The notes below the pieces were generated by a model. That model was given only the letters and a program-made list of their open reading frames with translations, searched no databases and was not told the DNA's origin. Of a DNA stretch of 64,000 nt, positions 1-14,400 are shown one piece after another. The stretch covers positions 34,514,862 through 34,578,861 of the forward strand of contig CM049307.1 in assembly GCA_026874595.1 (NCBI GenBank), written 5' to 3'. Every line of letters begins with the position of its first letter. The first letter of the stretch is position 1. Source of the stretch: Sipunculus nudus (Eukaryota; Annelida; Sipuncula; Golfingiida; Sipunculidae). Made by a program: the position numbers and the translations under genes.

Positions 1-2464
1 TTGGATTTAAAAGTGTTATATATATTTAAATACGCTTAACATCCCATCAAGTTTGGTATCAACGGAAAGTACTTTTCACTGGTAGTCACATGGTATAAAA
101 ATTAGAGTGGCACAAGTGAGCGTTTTAGAGCAGTCAGATATGACTATTATTCATTTTTTTTAAATTTCTCTTGGATTTAAAAGTGTTTTATATTTTTAAA
201 ATACGCTAAACAACCCATCAAGTTTGGTATCAACGGAAAGTACTTTTCACTGGTAGTCCCATGGTATATAAATTAGAGTGGCACAAGTGAGTGTTTTAGA
301 GCAGGCGGATACGACTAATATTCAATTTTTTTTTCAATTTCGCGTTGATTTTAAAGTGTTATATATATTTAAATACGCTTAACAACTCATCAAGTTTGGT
401 ACCAACGGAAAGTACTTTTCACTGGTAGTCACATGGTATAAAAATTAGAGTGGCACAAGTGAGCGTTTTAGAGCAGTCAGATACGACTATTATTCATTTT
501 TTTAATTTCTCTTGGATTTTTAAGTGTTATATATTTTAAAATACGCTAAACAACCCATCAAGTTTGGTACCAACGGAAAGTACTTTTCACTGGTAGTCAC
601 ATGGTATAAAAATTAGAGTGGCACAAGTGAGCGTTTTAGAGCAGTCAGATACGACTATTATTCATTTTTTTAAATTGTGCGTTGATTTTAAAGTGTTATA
701 TATATTTAAAAACCCTTAACAACCCATCAAGTTTGGTACCAACGGAAAGTACTTTTCACTGGTAGACCCATGGTATAAAAATTAGAGTGGCACAAGTGAG
801 CGTTTTAGAGCAGTCAGATACGACTATTATTCATTTTTTTTAATTTCTCTTGGATTTAAAAGTGTTATATATATTTAAATACGCTTAACATCCCATCAAG
901 TTTGGTATCAACGGAAAGTACTTTTCACTGGTAGTCACATGGTATAAAAATTAGAGTGGCACAAGTGAGCGTTTTAGAGCAGTCAGATACGACTATTATT
1001 CATTTTTTTAAATTTTGCGTTGATTTTAAAGTGTTATATATATTTAAAAACCCTTAACAACCCATCAAGTTTGGTATCAACGGAAAGTACTTTTCACTGG
1101 TAGTCCCATGGTATATAAATAAGAGTGGCACAAGTGAGCGTTTTAGAGCAGCCTGATACGACTATTATTCATTTTTTTTAATTTCCTGAGGATTTTAAAG
1201 TGTTATATATATTTAAATACGCTTAACAACTCATCAAGTTTGGTACCAACGGAAAGTACTTTTCACTGGTAGTCACATGGTATGAAAATTAGAGTGGCAC
1301 AAGTGAGCGTTTTAGAGCAGTCAGATACGACTATTATTCATTTTTTTAAATTGTGCGTTGATTTTAAAGTGTTATATATATTTAAAAACCCTTAACAACC
1401 CATCAAGTTTGGTATCAACGGAAAGTACGTTTCACTGGTAGTCCCATGGTATATAAATTAGAGTGGCACAAGTGAGCGTTTTAGAGCAGTCAGATACGAC
1501 TATTATTCATTTTTTTTAATTTCTCTTGGATTTAAAAGTGTTATATATATTTAAATACGCTTAACAACCCATCAAGTTTGGTATCAACGGAAAGTACTTT
1601 TCACTGGTAGTCCCATGGTATAAAAATTAGAGTGGCACAAGTGAGCGTTTTAGAGCAGGCGGATACGACTAATATTCAATATTTTTTTCAATTTCGCGTT
1701 GATTTTAAAGTGTTATATATATTTAAATACGCTAAACAACTCATCAAGTTTGGTACCAACGGAAAGTACTTTTCACTGGTAGTCACATGGTATAAAAATT
1801 AGAGTGGCACAAGTGAGCGTTTTAGAGCAGTCCGATACGACTATTATTCATTTTTTTAAATTTCTTTGGATTTAAAAGTGTTATATATCTTTAAATACGC
1901 TAAACAACCCATCAAGTTTGGTATCAACGGAAAGTACTTTTCACTGGTGGTCACATGGTATAAAAATCAGAGTGGCACAAGAGACCGTTTTAGAGCAGCC
2001 TGATAAGACTATTATTCATTTTTTTTAATTTCCTGTGGATTTTAAAGTGTTATATATATTTAAATACGCTTAACAACTCATCAAGTTTGGTACCAACGAA
2101 AAGTTCTTTTCACTGGTAGTCACATGGTATAAAAATTAGAGTGGCACAAGTGAGCGTTTTAGAGCAGTCAGATACGACTATTATTCATTTTTTTTAATTT
2201 CTCTTGGATTTAAAAGTGTTATATATATTTAAATACGCATAACAACCCATCAAGTTTGGTATCAACGGAAAGTACTTTTCACTGGTAGTCCCATGGTATA
2301 AAAATTAGAGTGGCACAAGTGAGCGTTTTAGAGCAGGCGGATACGACTAATATTCAATTTCTTTTCAATTTCGCGTTGATTTTAAAGTGTTATATATATT
2401 TAAATACGCTAAACAACTCATCAAGTTTGGTATCAACGGAAAGTACTTTTCACTGGTAGTCACA
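1..2464 (+). repeat. 170-bp satellite array, first orientation
   Basis: About 14-15 head-to-tail monomers of 168-172 bp. The phrase AGAGTGGCACAAGTGAG recurs at about 104, 275, 447, 615, 784 and 953. Each monomer contains a conserved stretch around CAAGTTTGGTA and CAACGGAAAGTACTTTTCACTGG, an AT-rich part with TATATATATTTAAA, and a T-run. Monomers differ by scattered substitutions and by 1-4 bp length changes in the T-runs. The array starts mid-monomer at base 1, so it continues outside the window. Short open frames here are by-products of the repeat. I see no protein-coding gene. Confidence 0.97.
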
Positions 2465-5400
2465 TGAATAATAGTCGTATTTGACTGCTCTAAAACATTC
2501 ACTTGTGCCACTCTAAAATTCATACCATGTGAATACCAGTGAAAAGTACTTTCCGTTGGTACCAAACTTGATGAGTTGTTTAGCGTATTTAAATATATAT
2601 AACACTTTAAAATCAACGCGAAATTGAAAAAAATATTGAATATTAGTCGTATCCGCCTGCTCTAAAACGGTCACTTGTGCCACTCTAAAATTCATACCAT
2701 GTGAATACCAGTAAAAAGTCCTTTCCGTTTATACTAAACGTGATGGGTTGTTAAGCGTATTTAAAGATTAATAACACTTTAAAATTCACGCTAAATTAAA
2801 AAAAAATGAATAATAGTCGTATCTGACTGCTCTAAAACGCATACTTGTGCCACTCTAAAATTCATACCGTGTGAATACCAGTAAAAAGTCCTTTCCGTTG
2901 ATACCAAACTTGATGGGTTGTTTAGCGTATTTAAAGATGTATAATACTTTAAAATTCACGCTAAATTAAAAAATTTGAATAAAAGTCGTACTTGACTGCT
3001 CTAAAACGCTCACTTGTGCCACTCTATTTTTTATACCACGTGACTACCAGTGAAAAGTACTTTCCGTTGTTACCAAACTTGATGAGTTGTTAAGCGTATT
3101 TAAATATATATAACACTTAAAATCCACGGGAAATAAAAAAAGATGCATAATAGTCGTATCAGGCTGCTCTAAAAGGCTCACTTGTGCCACTCTAATTTTT
3201 ATACCATGGGACTACCAGTGAAAAGTACTTTCCGTTGATACCAAACTTGATGGGTTGTTAAAGGTTTTTAAATATATATAACACTTTAAAATCCACGGGA
3301 AATTTAAAAAAATGAATAATAGTCGTATCTGACTGCTCTAAAACGCTCACTTGTGCCACTCTGATTTTTATACCATGGGACTACCAGTAAAAAGTACTTT
3401 CCGTTGATACCAAACTTGATGGGTTGTTAAGCGTATTTAAATATATATAACACTTTAAAATCAACGCGAAATTGAAAAAAAATTAAATATTAGTCGTATC
3501 CGCCTGCTCTAAAACGCTCACTTGTGCCACTCTAATTTATATACCATGGGACTACCAGTGCAAAGTACTTTCCGTTGATACCAAACTTGATGGGTTGTTT
3601 AGCGTATTTTAAAATATATAACACTTTTAAATCCAAGAGAAATTTTAAAAAAATGAATAATAGTCGTATCTGACTGCTCTAAAACGCTCAATTGTGCCAC
3701 TCTAATTTTTATACCATGTGACTACCAGTGAAAAGTACTTTCCGTTGATACCAAACTTGATGAGTTGTTAAGCGTATTTAAATATATATAACACTTTAAA
3801 ATCAACGCGAAATTGAAAAAAATTGAATATTAGTCGTATCCCCCTGCTCTAAAACGCTCACTTGTGCCACTCTTATTTTTATATCATGTGACTACCAGTG
3901 AAAAGTACTTTCCGTTGGTACCAAACTTGATGGGTTGTTTAGCGTATTTAAAGATTAATAACACTTTAAAATTCACGCTAAATTAAAAAAAATGAATAAT
4001 AGTAGTATCTGACTGCTCTAAAACGCTCACCTGTGCCACTCTAATTTTTATACCATGGGACTACCAGTGAAAAGTACTTTCCGTTGATACCAAACTTGAT
4101 GGGTTGTTAAGCGTATTTAAATATATATAACACTTTTAAATCCACGGGAAATTAAAAAAAATGAATAATAGTCGTATCTGACTGCTCTAAAACGCTCACT
4201 TGTGCCACTCTAATTTTTATACCATGTGACTACCAGTGAGAAGTACTTTCCGTTGGTACCAAACTTGATGAGTTGTTAAGCGTATTTAAATATATATAAC
4301 ACTTTAAAATCCACAGGAAATTAAAAAAATGAATAATAGTCGTATCTGACTGCTCTAAAACGCTCACTTGTGCCACTAATTTTTATACCATGTGACTACC
4401 AGTGAAAAGTACTTTCCGTTGATACCAAACTTGATGGGTTGTTAAGGGTTTTTAAATATATATAACACTTTAAAATCCACGGGAAATTTAAAAAAATGAA
4501 TAATAGTCGTATCAGACTGCTCTAAAACGCTCACTTGTGCCACTCTAATTTTTATACCATGTGACTACCAGTGAAAAGTACTTTCCGTTGATACCAAACT
4601 TGATGAGTTGTTTAGCGTATTTAAATATATATAACAATTTAAAATCAACGCGAAATTGAAAAGAAATTGAATATTAGTCGTATCCGCCTGCTCTAAAACG
4701 CTCACTTGTGCCACTCTAATTTTTAAACCATGTGACTACCAGTGAAAAGTACTTTCCGTTGATAGCAAATTGATGAGTTGTTAAGCGTATTTAAATATAT
4801 ATAACACTTTAAAATAAACGCGAAATTGAAAAAAAATTGAATATTAGTCGTATCCGCCTGCTCTAAAACGCTCACTTGTGCCACTCTAATTTATATACCA
4901 TGGGACTACCAGTACAAAGTACTTTCCGTTGATACCAAACTTGATGGGTTGTTTAGCGTATTTTAAAATATATAACACTTTAAAATCCACGGGAAATTAA
5001 AAAAAATGAATAATAGTCGTATCTGACTGCTCTAAAACGCTCACTTGTGCCACTCTAATTTTTATACCACGTGACTACCAGTGAAAAGTACTTTCCGTTG
5101 GTACCAAACTTGATGAGTTGTTAAGCGTATTAAAATATATATAACACTTTAAAATCCACAGGAAATAAAAAAAAATGAATAATAGTCATATCAGGCTGCT
5201 CTAAAACGCTCACTTGTGCCACTCTAATTTTTATACCATAGGACTACAAGTGAAAAGTACTTTCCGTTGATACCAAACTTGATGGGTTGTTTAGCGTATT
5301 TAAAGAAATATAACACTTTTAAATCCAAGAGAAATTTTAAAAAATGAATAATAGTCGTATCCCACTGCTCTAAAACGCTCACTTGTGCCACTCTAATTTT

Positions 5401-8400
5401 TATACCATGTGACTACCAGTAAAAAATACTTTCCGTTGGTACCAAACTTGATGAGTTTTTAAGCGTATTTAAATATATATAACACTTTAAAATCAACGCG
5501 AAATTGAAAAAAAATTGAATATTAGTCGTATCCCCCTGCTCTAAAACGCTCACTTGTGCCACTCTAATTTTTATATCATGTGACTACCAGTGAAAATTAC
5601 TTTCCGTTGATACCAAACTTGATGGGTTGTTAAGCGTATTTAAAGATGTATAATACTTTAAAATTCACGCTAAATAAAAAAATTTGAATAAAAGTCGTAC
5701 TTGACTGCTCTAAAACGCTCACTTGTGCCACTCTAAAATTCATACCATAAGACTACCAGTGAAAAGTTCTTTCCGTTGATACCAAACTTGATGGGTTGTT
5801 TAGCGTAATTAAAATTTTATATCACTTTAAAATTCACGCTAAATTAAAATAAAATTGAATAATAGTCGTATTTGACTGCTCTAAAACACTCGCTTGTGCC
5901 ACTCTAAAATTCATACCATGTGAATACCAGTAAAAAGTCCTTTCCGTTGATACCAAACTTGATGGGTTGTTTAGCGTATTTAAAGATGTATAATACTTTA
6001 AAATTCACGCTAAATTAAAAAAATTGAATAAAAGTCGTACTTCACTGCTCTAAAACGGTCACTTGTGCCACTCTAAAATTCATACCATGTGACTACCAGT
6101 AAAAAGTTATTTACGTTTATACCAAACGTGATAGGTTGTTTAGCGTATTTAAAGATTAATAACACTTTAAAATTCACGCTAAATTCAAAAACAATGAATA
6201 ATAGTCGTATCTGACTGCTCTGAAACGCACACTTGTGCCACTCTAAAATTCATACCATAAGACTACCAGTGCAAAGTTCTTTCCGTTGATACCAAACTTG
6301 ATGGGTTGTTTAGCGTAATTAAAATTTTATATCACTTTAAAATTCACGCTAAATTAAAATAAAATTGAATAATAGTCGTATTTGACTGCTCTAAAACACT
6401 CACTTGTGCCACTCTAAAATTCATACCATGTGAATACCAGTAAAAAGTCCTTTCCGTTGATACCAAACTTGATGGGTTGTTTAGCGTATTTAAAGATGTA
6501 TAATACTTTAAAATTCACGCTAAATTAAAAAAATTGAATAAAAGTCGTACTTCACTGCTCTAAAACGGTCACTTGTGCCACTCTAAAATTCATACCATGT
6601 GATTACCAGTAAAAAGTCCTTTCCGTTTATAGTAAACGTGATGGGTTGTTAAGCGTATTTAAAGATTAATAACACTTTAAAATTCACGCTAAATTAAAAA
6701 AAAAAATGAATAATAGTCGTATCTGACTGCTCTAAAACGCATACTTGTGCCACTCTAAAATTCATACCATGTGAATACCAGTAAAAAGTCCTTTCCGTTG
6801 ATACCAAACTTGATGGGTTGTTTAGCGTATTTAAAGATGTATAATACTTTAAAATTCACGCTAAATTAAAAAATTTGAATAAAAGTCGTACTTGACTGCT
6901 CTAAAACGCTCACTTGTGCCACTCTAATTTTTATACCACGTGACTACCAGTGAAAAGTACTTTCCGTTGTTACCAAACTTGATGAGTTGTTAAGCGTATT
7001 TAAATATATATAACACTTTAAAATCCACGGGAAATTAAAAAAAATGAATAATAGTCGTATCAGGCTGATCTAAAACGCTCACTTGTGCCACTCTAATTTT
7101 TATACCAAGGGACTACTAGTGAAAAGTACTTTCCGTTGATACCAAACTTGATGGGTTGTTAAGGGTTTTTAAATATATATAACACTTTAAAATCCACGAG
7201 AACTTTAAAAAAATGAATAATAGTCGTATCTGACTGCTCTAAAACGCTCACTTGTGCCACTCTGATTTTTATACCATGGGACTACCAGTAAAAAGTACTT
7301 TCCGTTGATACCAAACTTGATGGGTTGTTAAGCGTATTTAAATATATATAACACTTTAAAATCAACGCGAAATTGAAAAAAAATTAAATATACGTCGTAT
7401 CCGCCTGCTCTAAAACGCTCACTTGTGCCACTCTAATTTATATACCATGGGACTACCAGTGCAAAGTACTTTCCGTTGATACCAAACTTGATGGGTTGTT
7501 TAGCGTATTTTAAAATATATAACACTTTTAAATCCAAGAGAAATTTAAAAAAAATGAATAATAGTCGTATCTGACTGCTCTAAAACGCTCACTTGTGCCA
7601 CTCTAATTTTTATACCATGTGACTACCAGTGAAAAGTACTTTCCGTTGATACCAAACTTGATGGGTTGTTAAGCGTATTTAAATATATATAACACTTTTA
7701 CATCCAAGAGAAATTAAAAAAAATGAATAATAGTCGTATCTGACTGCTCTAAAACGCTCACTTATGCCACTCTATTTTTTATACCATGTGACTACCAGTG
7801 AAAAGTACTTTCCGTTGGTACCAAACTTGATGGGTTGTTTAGCGTATTTAAATATATATAACACTTTTAAATCCAAGAGAAATTTAAAAGAAATTGAATA
7901 TTAGTCGTATCCGCCTGCTCTAAAACGCTCACTTGTGCCACTCTACTTTTTATTCCATGGGACTACCAGTGAAAAGTACTTTCCGTTGGTACCAAACTTG
8001 ATGGGTTGTTTAGCGTATTTAAATATATATAACACTTTTAAATCCAAGAGAAATTTTAAAAAATGAATAATAGTCGTATCTGACTGCTCTAAAACGCTCA
8101 CTTGTGCCACTCTAATTTTTATACCATATGACTACCAGTGAAAAGTACTTTCCGTTGATACCAAACTTGATGAGTTGTTTAGCGTATTTAAATATATATA
8201 ACACTTTAAAATCAACGCGAAATTGAAAAGAAATTGAATATTAGTCGTATCCGCCTGCTCTAAAACGCTCACTTGTGCCACTCTAATTTTTATACCATGG
8301 GACTACCAGTGAAAAGTACTTTCCGTGGATACCAAACTTGATGGGTTGTTAAGCGTATTTAAATATATATAACACTTTTAAATCCAAGAGAAATTTAAAA

Positions 8401-11400
8401 AAATGAATAATAGTCGTATCTGACTGCTCTAAAACGCTCACTTGTGCCACTCTAATTTTTATACCATATGACTACCAGTGCAAAGTACTTTCCGTTGATA
8501 CCAAACTTGATGAGTTGTTTAGCGTATTTAAATATATATAACACTTTAAAATCAACGCGAAATTGAAAAGAAATTGAATATTAGTCGTATCCGCCTGCTC
8601 TAAAACGCTCACTTGTGCCACTCTAATTTTTATACCATGGGACTACCAGTGAAAAGTACTTTCCGTGGATACCAAACTTGATGGGTTGTTAAGCGTATTT
8701 AAATATATATAACACTTTTAAATCCAAGATAAATTTAAAAAAATGAATAATAGTCGTATCTGACTGCTCTAAAACGCTCACTTGTGCCACTCTAATTTTT
8801 ATACCATGTGACTACCAGTGAAAAGTACTTTCCGTTGATACCAAACTTGATGAATTGTTAAGCGTATTTAAATATATATAACACTTTAAAATCAACGCGA
8901 AATTGAAAAGAAATTGAATATTAGTCGTATCCGCCTGCTCTAAAACGCTCACTTGTGCCACTCTAATTTTTATACCATGGGACTACCAGTGAAAAGTACT
9001 TTCCGTTGATACCAAACTTGATGAGTTGTTAAGCGTATTTAAATATATATAACACTTTTAAATCCACGGGAAATTTAAAAAAAATGAATAATAGTCGTAT
9101 CTGACTGCTCTAAAACGCTCACTTGTGCCACTCTAATTTTTATACCATACCATGTGACTACCAGTGAAAAGTACTTTCCGTTGGTACCAAACTTGATGAG
9201 TTGTTAAGCGTATTTAAATATATATAACACTTTAAAATCAACGCGAAATTGAAAAAAATTGAATATTAGTCGTATCTTACTGCTCTAAAACGCTCACTTG
9301 TGCCACTCTAATTTTTATACCATGTGACTACCAGTAAAAAATACTTTCCGTTGGTACCAAACTTGATGAGTTTTTAAGCGTATTTAAATATATATAACAC
9401 TTTAAAATCAACGCGAAATTGAAAAAAAATTGAATATTAGTCGTATCCCCCTGCTCTAAAACGCTCACTTGTGCCACTCTAATTTTTATATCATGTGACT
9501 ACCAGTGAAAATTACTTTCCGTTGATACCAAACTTGATGGGTTGTTAAGCGTATTTAAATATATATAACACTTTTAAATCCAAGAGAAATTAAAAAAATG
9601 AATAATAGTCGTATCTGACTGCTCTAAAACGCTCACTTGTGCCACTCTAATTTTTATACCATGTGACCACCAGTGAAAAGTACTTTCCGTTGATACCAAA
9701 CTTGATGGGTTGTTTAGCGTATTTAAATATATATAACACTTTAAAATCAACGCGAAATTAAAAAAAATGAATAATAGACGTATCTGACTGCTCTGAAACG
9801 CTCACTTGTGCCACTCTAATTTGTAAACCATGTGACTACCAGTGAAAAGTACTTTCCGTTGATAGCAAACTTGATGAGTTGTTAAGCGTATTTAATTATA
9901 TATAACACTTTAAAATAAACGCGAAATTGAAAAAAAAATTGAATATTAGTCGTATCCGCCTGCTCTAAAACGCTCACTTGTGCCACTCTAATTTATATAC
10001 CATGGGACTACCAGTGAAAAGTACTTTCCGTTGATACCAAACTTGATGGGTTGTTAAGGGTTTTTAAATATATATAACACTTTAAAATCCACGGGAAATT
10101 AAAAAAAATGAATAATAGTCGTATCTGACTGCTCTAAAACGCTCACTTGTGCCACTCTGATTTTTATACCATGGGACTACCAGTGAAAAGTACTTTCCGT
10201 TGATACCAAACTTGATGGGTTGTTAAGCGTATTTAAATATATATAACACTTTAAAATCAACGCGAAATTGAAAAAAAATTGAATATTAGTCGTATCCGCC
10301 TGCTCTAAAACGCTCACTTGTGCCACTCTAATTTATATACCATGGGACTACCAGTGCAAAGTACTTTCCGTTGATACCAAACTTGATGGGTTGTTTAGCG
10401 TATTTAAAGAAATATAACACTTTTAAATCCAAGAGAAATTTTAAAAAATGAATAATAGTCGTATCCCACTGCTCTAAAACGCTCACTTGTGCCACTCTAA
10501 TTTTTATACCATGTGACTACCAGTAAAAAATACTTTCCGTTGGTACCAAACTTGCTGAGTTTTAAAGCGTATTTAAATATATATAACACTTTAAAATCAA
10601 CGCGAAATTGAAAAAAAATTGAATATTAGTCGTATCCCCCTGCTCTAAAACGCTCACTTGTGCCACTCTAATTTTTATATCATGTGACTACCAGTGAAAA
10701 TTACTTTCCGTTGATACCAAACTTGATGGGTTGTTAAGCGTATTTAAATATATATAACACTTTTAAATCCAAGAGAAATTAAAAAAAAATGAATAATAGT
10801 CGTATCTGACTGCTCTAAAACGCTCACTTGTGCCACTCTAATTTTTATACCATGTGACCACCAGTGAAAAGTACTTTCCGTTGATACCAAACTTGATGGG
10901 TTGTTTAGCGTATTTAAATATATATAACACTTTAAAATCAACGCGAAATTAAAAAAAATGAATAATAGACGTATCTGACTGCTCTGAAACGCTCACTTGT
11001 GCCACTCTAATTTTTAAACCATGTGACTACCAGTGAAAAGTACTTTCCGTTGATAGCAAACTTGATGAGTTGTTAAGCGTATTTAAATATATATAACACT
11101 TTAAAATAAACGCGAAATTGAAAAAAAATTGAATATTAGTCGTATCCGCCTGCTCTAAAACGCTCACTTGTGCCACTCTAATTTATATACCATGGGACTA
11201 CCAGTGCAAAGTACTTTCCGTTGATACCAAACTTGATGGGTTGTTAAGCGTTTTTAAATATATATAACACTTTAAAATCCACGGGAAATTAAAAAAAAAT
11301 GAATAATAGTCGTATCAGGCTGCTCTAAAACGCTCACTTGTGCCACTCTGATTTTTATACCATGGGACTACCAGTGAAAAGTACTTTCCGTTGATACCAA

Positions 11401-14400
11401 ACTTGATGGGTTGTTAAGCGTATTTAAATATATATAACACTTTTAAATCCACGGGAAATTTAAAAAAAATGAATAATAGTCGTATCTGACTGCTCTAAAA
11501 CGCTCACTTGTGCCACTCTAATTTTTATACCATGTGACTACCAGTGAAAAGTACTTTCCGTTGGTACCAAACTTGATGAGTTGTTAAGCGTATTTAAATA
11601 TATATAACACTTTAAAATCAACGCGAAATTGAAAAAAAATTGAATATTAGTCGTATCTTACTGCTCTAAAACGCTCACTTGTGCCACTCTAATTTTTATA
11701 CCATGTGACTACCAGTAAAAAATACTTTCCGTTGGTACCAAACTTGATTAGTTTTTAAGCGTATTTAAATATATATAACACTTTAAAATCAACGCGAAAT
11801 TGAAAAAAAATTGAATATTAGTCGTATCCCCCTGCTCTAAAACGCTCACTTGTGCCACTCTAATTTTTATATCATGTGACTACCAGTGAAAATTACTTTC
11901 CGTTGATACCAAACTTGATGGGTTGTTAAGCGTATTTAAATATATATAACACTTTTAAATCCAAGAGAAATTAAAAAAATGAATAATAGTCGTATCTGAC
12001 TGCTCTAAAACGCTCACTTGTGCCACTCTAATTTTTATACCATGTGACCACCAGTGAAAAGTACTTTCCGTTGATACCAAACTTGATGGGTTGTTTAGCG
12101 TATTTAAATATATATAACACTTTAAAATCAACGCGAAATTAAAAAAAATGAATAATAGACGTATCTGACTGCTCTGAAACGCTCACTTGTGCCACTCTAA
12201 TTTTTAAACCATGTGACTACCAGTGAAAAGTACTTTCCGTTGATAGCAAACTTGATGAGTTGTTAAGCGTATTTAATTATATATAACACTTTAAAATAAA
12301 CGCGAAATTGAAAAAAAAATTGAATATTAGTCGTATCCGCCTGCTCTAAAACGCTCACTTGTGCCACTCTAATTTATATACCATGGGACTACCAGTGAAA
12401 AGTACTTTCCGTTGATACCAAACTTGATGGGTTGTTAAGGGTTTTTAAATATATATAACACTTTAAAATCCACGGGAAATTAAAAAAAATGAATAATAGT
12501 CGTATCTGACTGCTCTAAAACGCTCACTTGTGCCACTCTGATTTTTATACCATGGGACTACCAGTGAAAAGTACTTTCCGTTGATACCAAACTTGATGGG
12601 TTGTTAAGCGTATTTAAATATATATAACACTTTAAAATCAACGCGAAATTGAAAAAAAATTGAATATTAGTCGTATCCGCCTGCTCTAAAACGCTCACTT
12701 GTGCCACTCTAATTTATATACCATGGGACTACCAGTGCAAAGTACTTTCCGTTGATACCAAACTTGATGGGTTGTTTAGCGTATTTAAAGAAATATAACA
12801 CTTTTAAATCCAAGAGAAATTTTAAAAAATGAATAATAGTCGTATCCCACTGCTCTAAAACGCTCACTTGTGCCACTCTAATTTTTATACCATGTGACTA
12901 CCAGTAAAAAATACTTTCCGTTGGTACCAAACTTGCTGAGTTTTAAAGCGTATTTAAATATATATAACACTTTAAAATCAACGCGAAATTGAAAAAAAAT
13001 TGAATATTAGTCGTATCCCCCTGCTCTAAAACGCTCACTTGTGCCACTCTAATTTTTATATCATGTGACTACCAGTGAAAATTACTTTCCGTTGATACCA
13101 AACTTGATGGGTTGTTAAGCGTATTTAAATATATATAACACTTTTAAATCCAAGAGAAATTAAAAAAAAATGAATAATAGTCGTATCTGACTGCTCTAAA
13201 ACGCTCACTTGTGCCACTCTAATTTTTATACCATGTGACCACCAGTGAAAAGTACTTTCCGTTGATACCAAACTTGATGGGTTGTTTAGCGTATTTAAAT
13301 ATATATAACACTTTAAAATCAACGCGAAATTAAAAAAAATGAATAATAGACGTATCTGACTGCTCTGAAACGCTCACTTGTGCCACTCTAATTTTTAAAC
13401 CATGTGACTACCAGTGAAAAGTACTTTCCGTTGATAGCAAACTTGATGAGTTGTTAAGCGTATTTAAATATATATAACACTTTAAAATAAACGCGAAATT
13501 GAAAAAAAATTGAATATTAGTCGTATCCGCCTGCTCTAAAACGCTCACTTGTGCCACTCTAATTTATATACCATGGGACTACCAGTGCAAAGTACTTTCC
13601 GTTGATACCAAACTTGATGGGTTGTTAAGCGTTTTTAAATATATATAACACTTTAAAATCCACGGGAAATTAAAAAAAAATGAATAATAGTCGTATCAGG
13701 CTGCTCTAAAACGCTCACTTGTGCCACTCTGATTTTTATACCATGGGACTACCAGTGAAAAGTACTTTCCGTTGATACCAAACTTGATGGGTTGTTAAGC
13801 GTATTTAAATATATATAACACTTTAAAATCAACGCGAAATTGAAAAAAAAATTGAATATTAGTCGTATCCGCCTGCTCTAAAACGCTCACTTGTGCCACT
13901 CTAATTTATATACCATGGGTCTACCAGTGCAAAGTACTTTCCGTTGATACCAAACTTGATGAGTTGTTAAGCGTATTTAAATATAGATAACACTTTTAAA
14001 TCAACGCGAAATTGAAAAAAAATTGAATAATAGTCGTATCCGCCTGCTCTAAAACGCTCACTTGTGCCACTCTAAAATTCATACCATGTGAATACCAGTA
14101 AAAAGTACTTTCCGTTGATACCAAACTTGATGGGTTGTTTAGCGTAATTAAAATTTTATAACACTTTAAAATTCACGCTAAATTAAAATAAAATTGAATA
14201 ATAGTCGTATTTGACTGCTCTAAAACGCTCACTTGTGCCACTCTAAAATTCATACCATGTGACTACCAGTAAAAAGTTCTTTCAGTTTATACCAAACGTG
14301 ATGGGTTGTTTAGCGTATTTAAAGATTAATAACACTTTAAAATTCACGCTAAATTAAAAAAAAAATGAATAATAGTCGTATCTGACTGCTCTAAAACGCA

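Noticed and set aside
2365-2695. Open frames of 60-83 codons in the satellite (also 10,744-10,941 and 13,125-13,322)
   Set aside because: They are translations of the 170-bp monomer. Near-identical proteins recur only because the DNA repeats, and the frames break at ordinary monomer variants.
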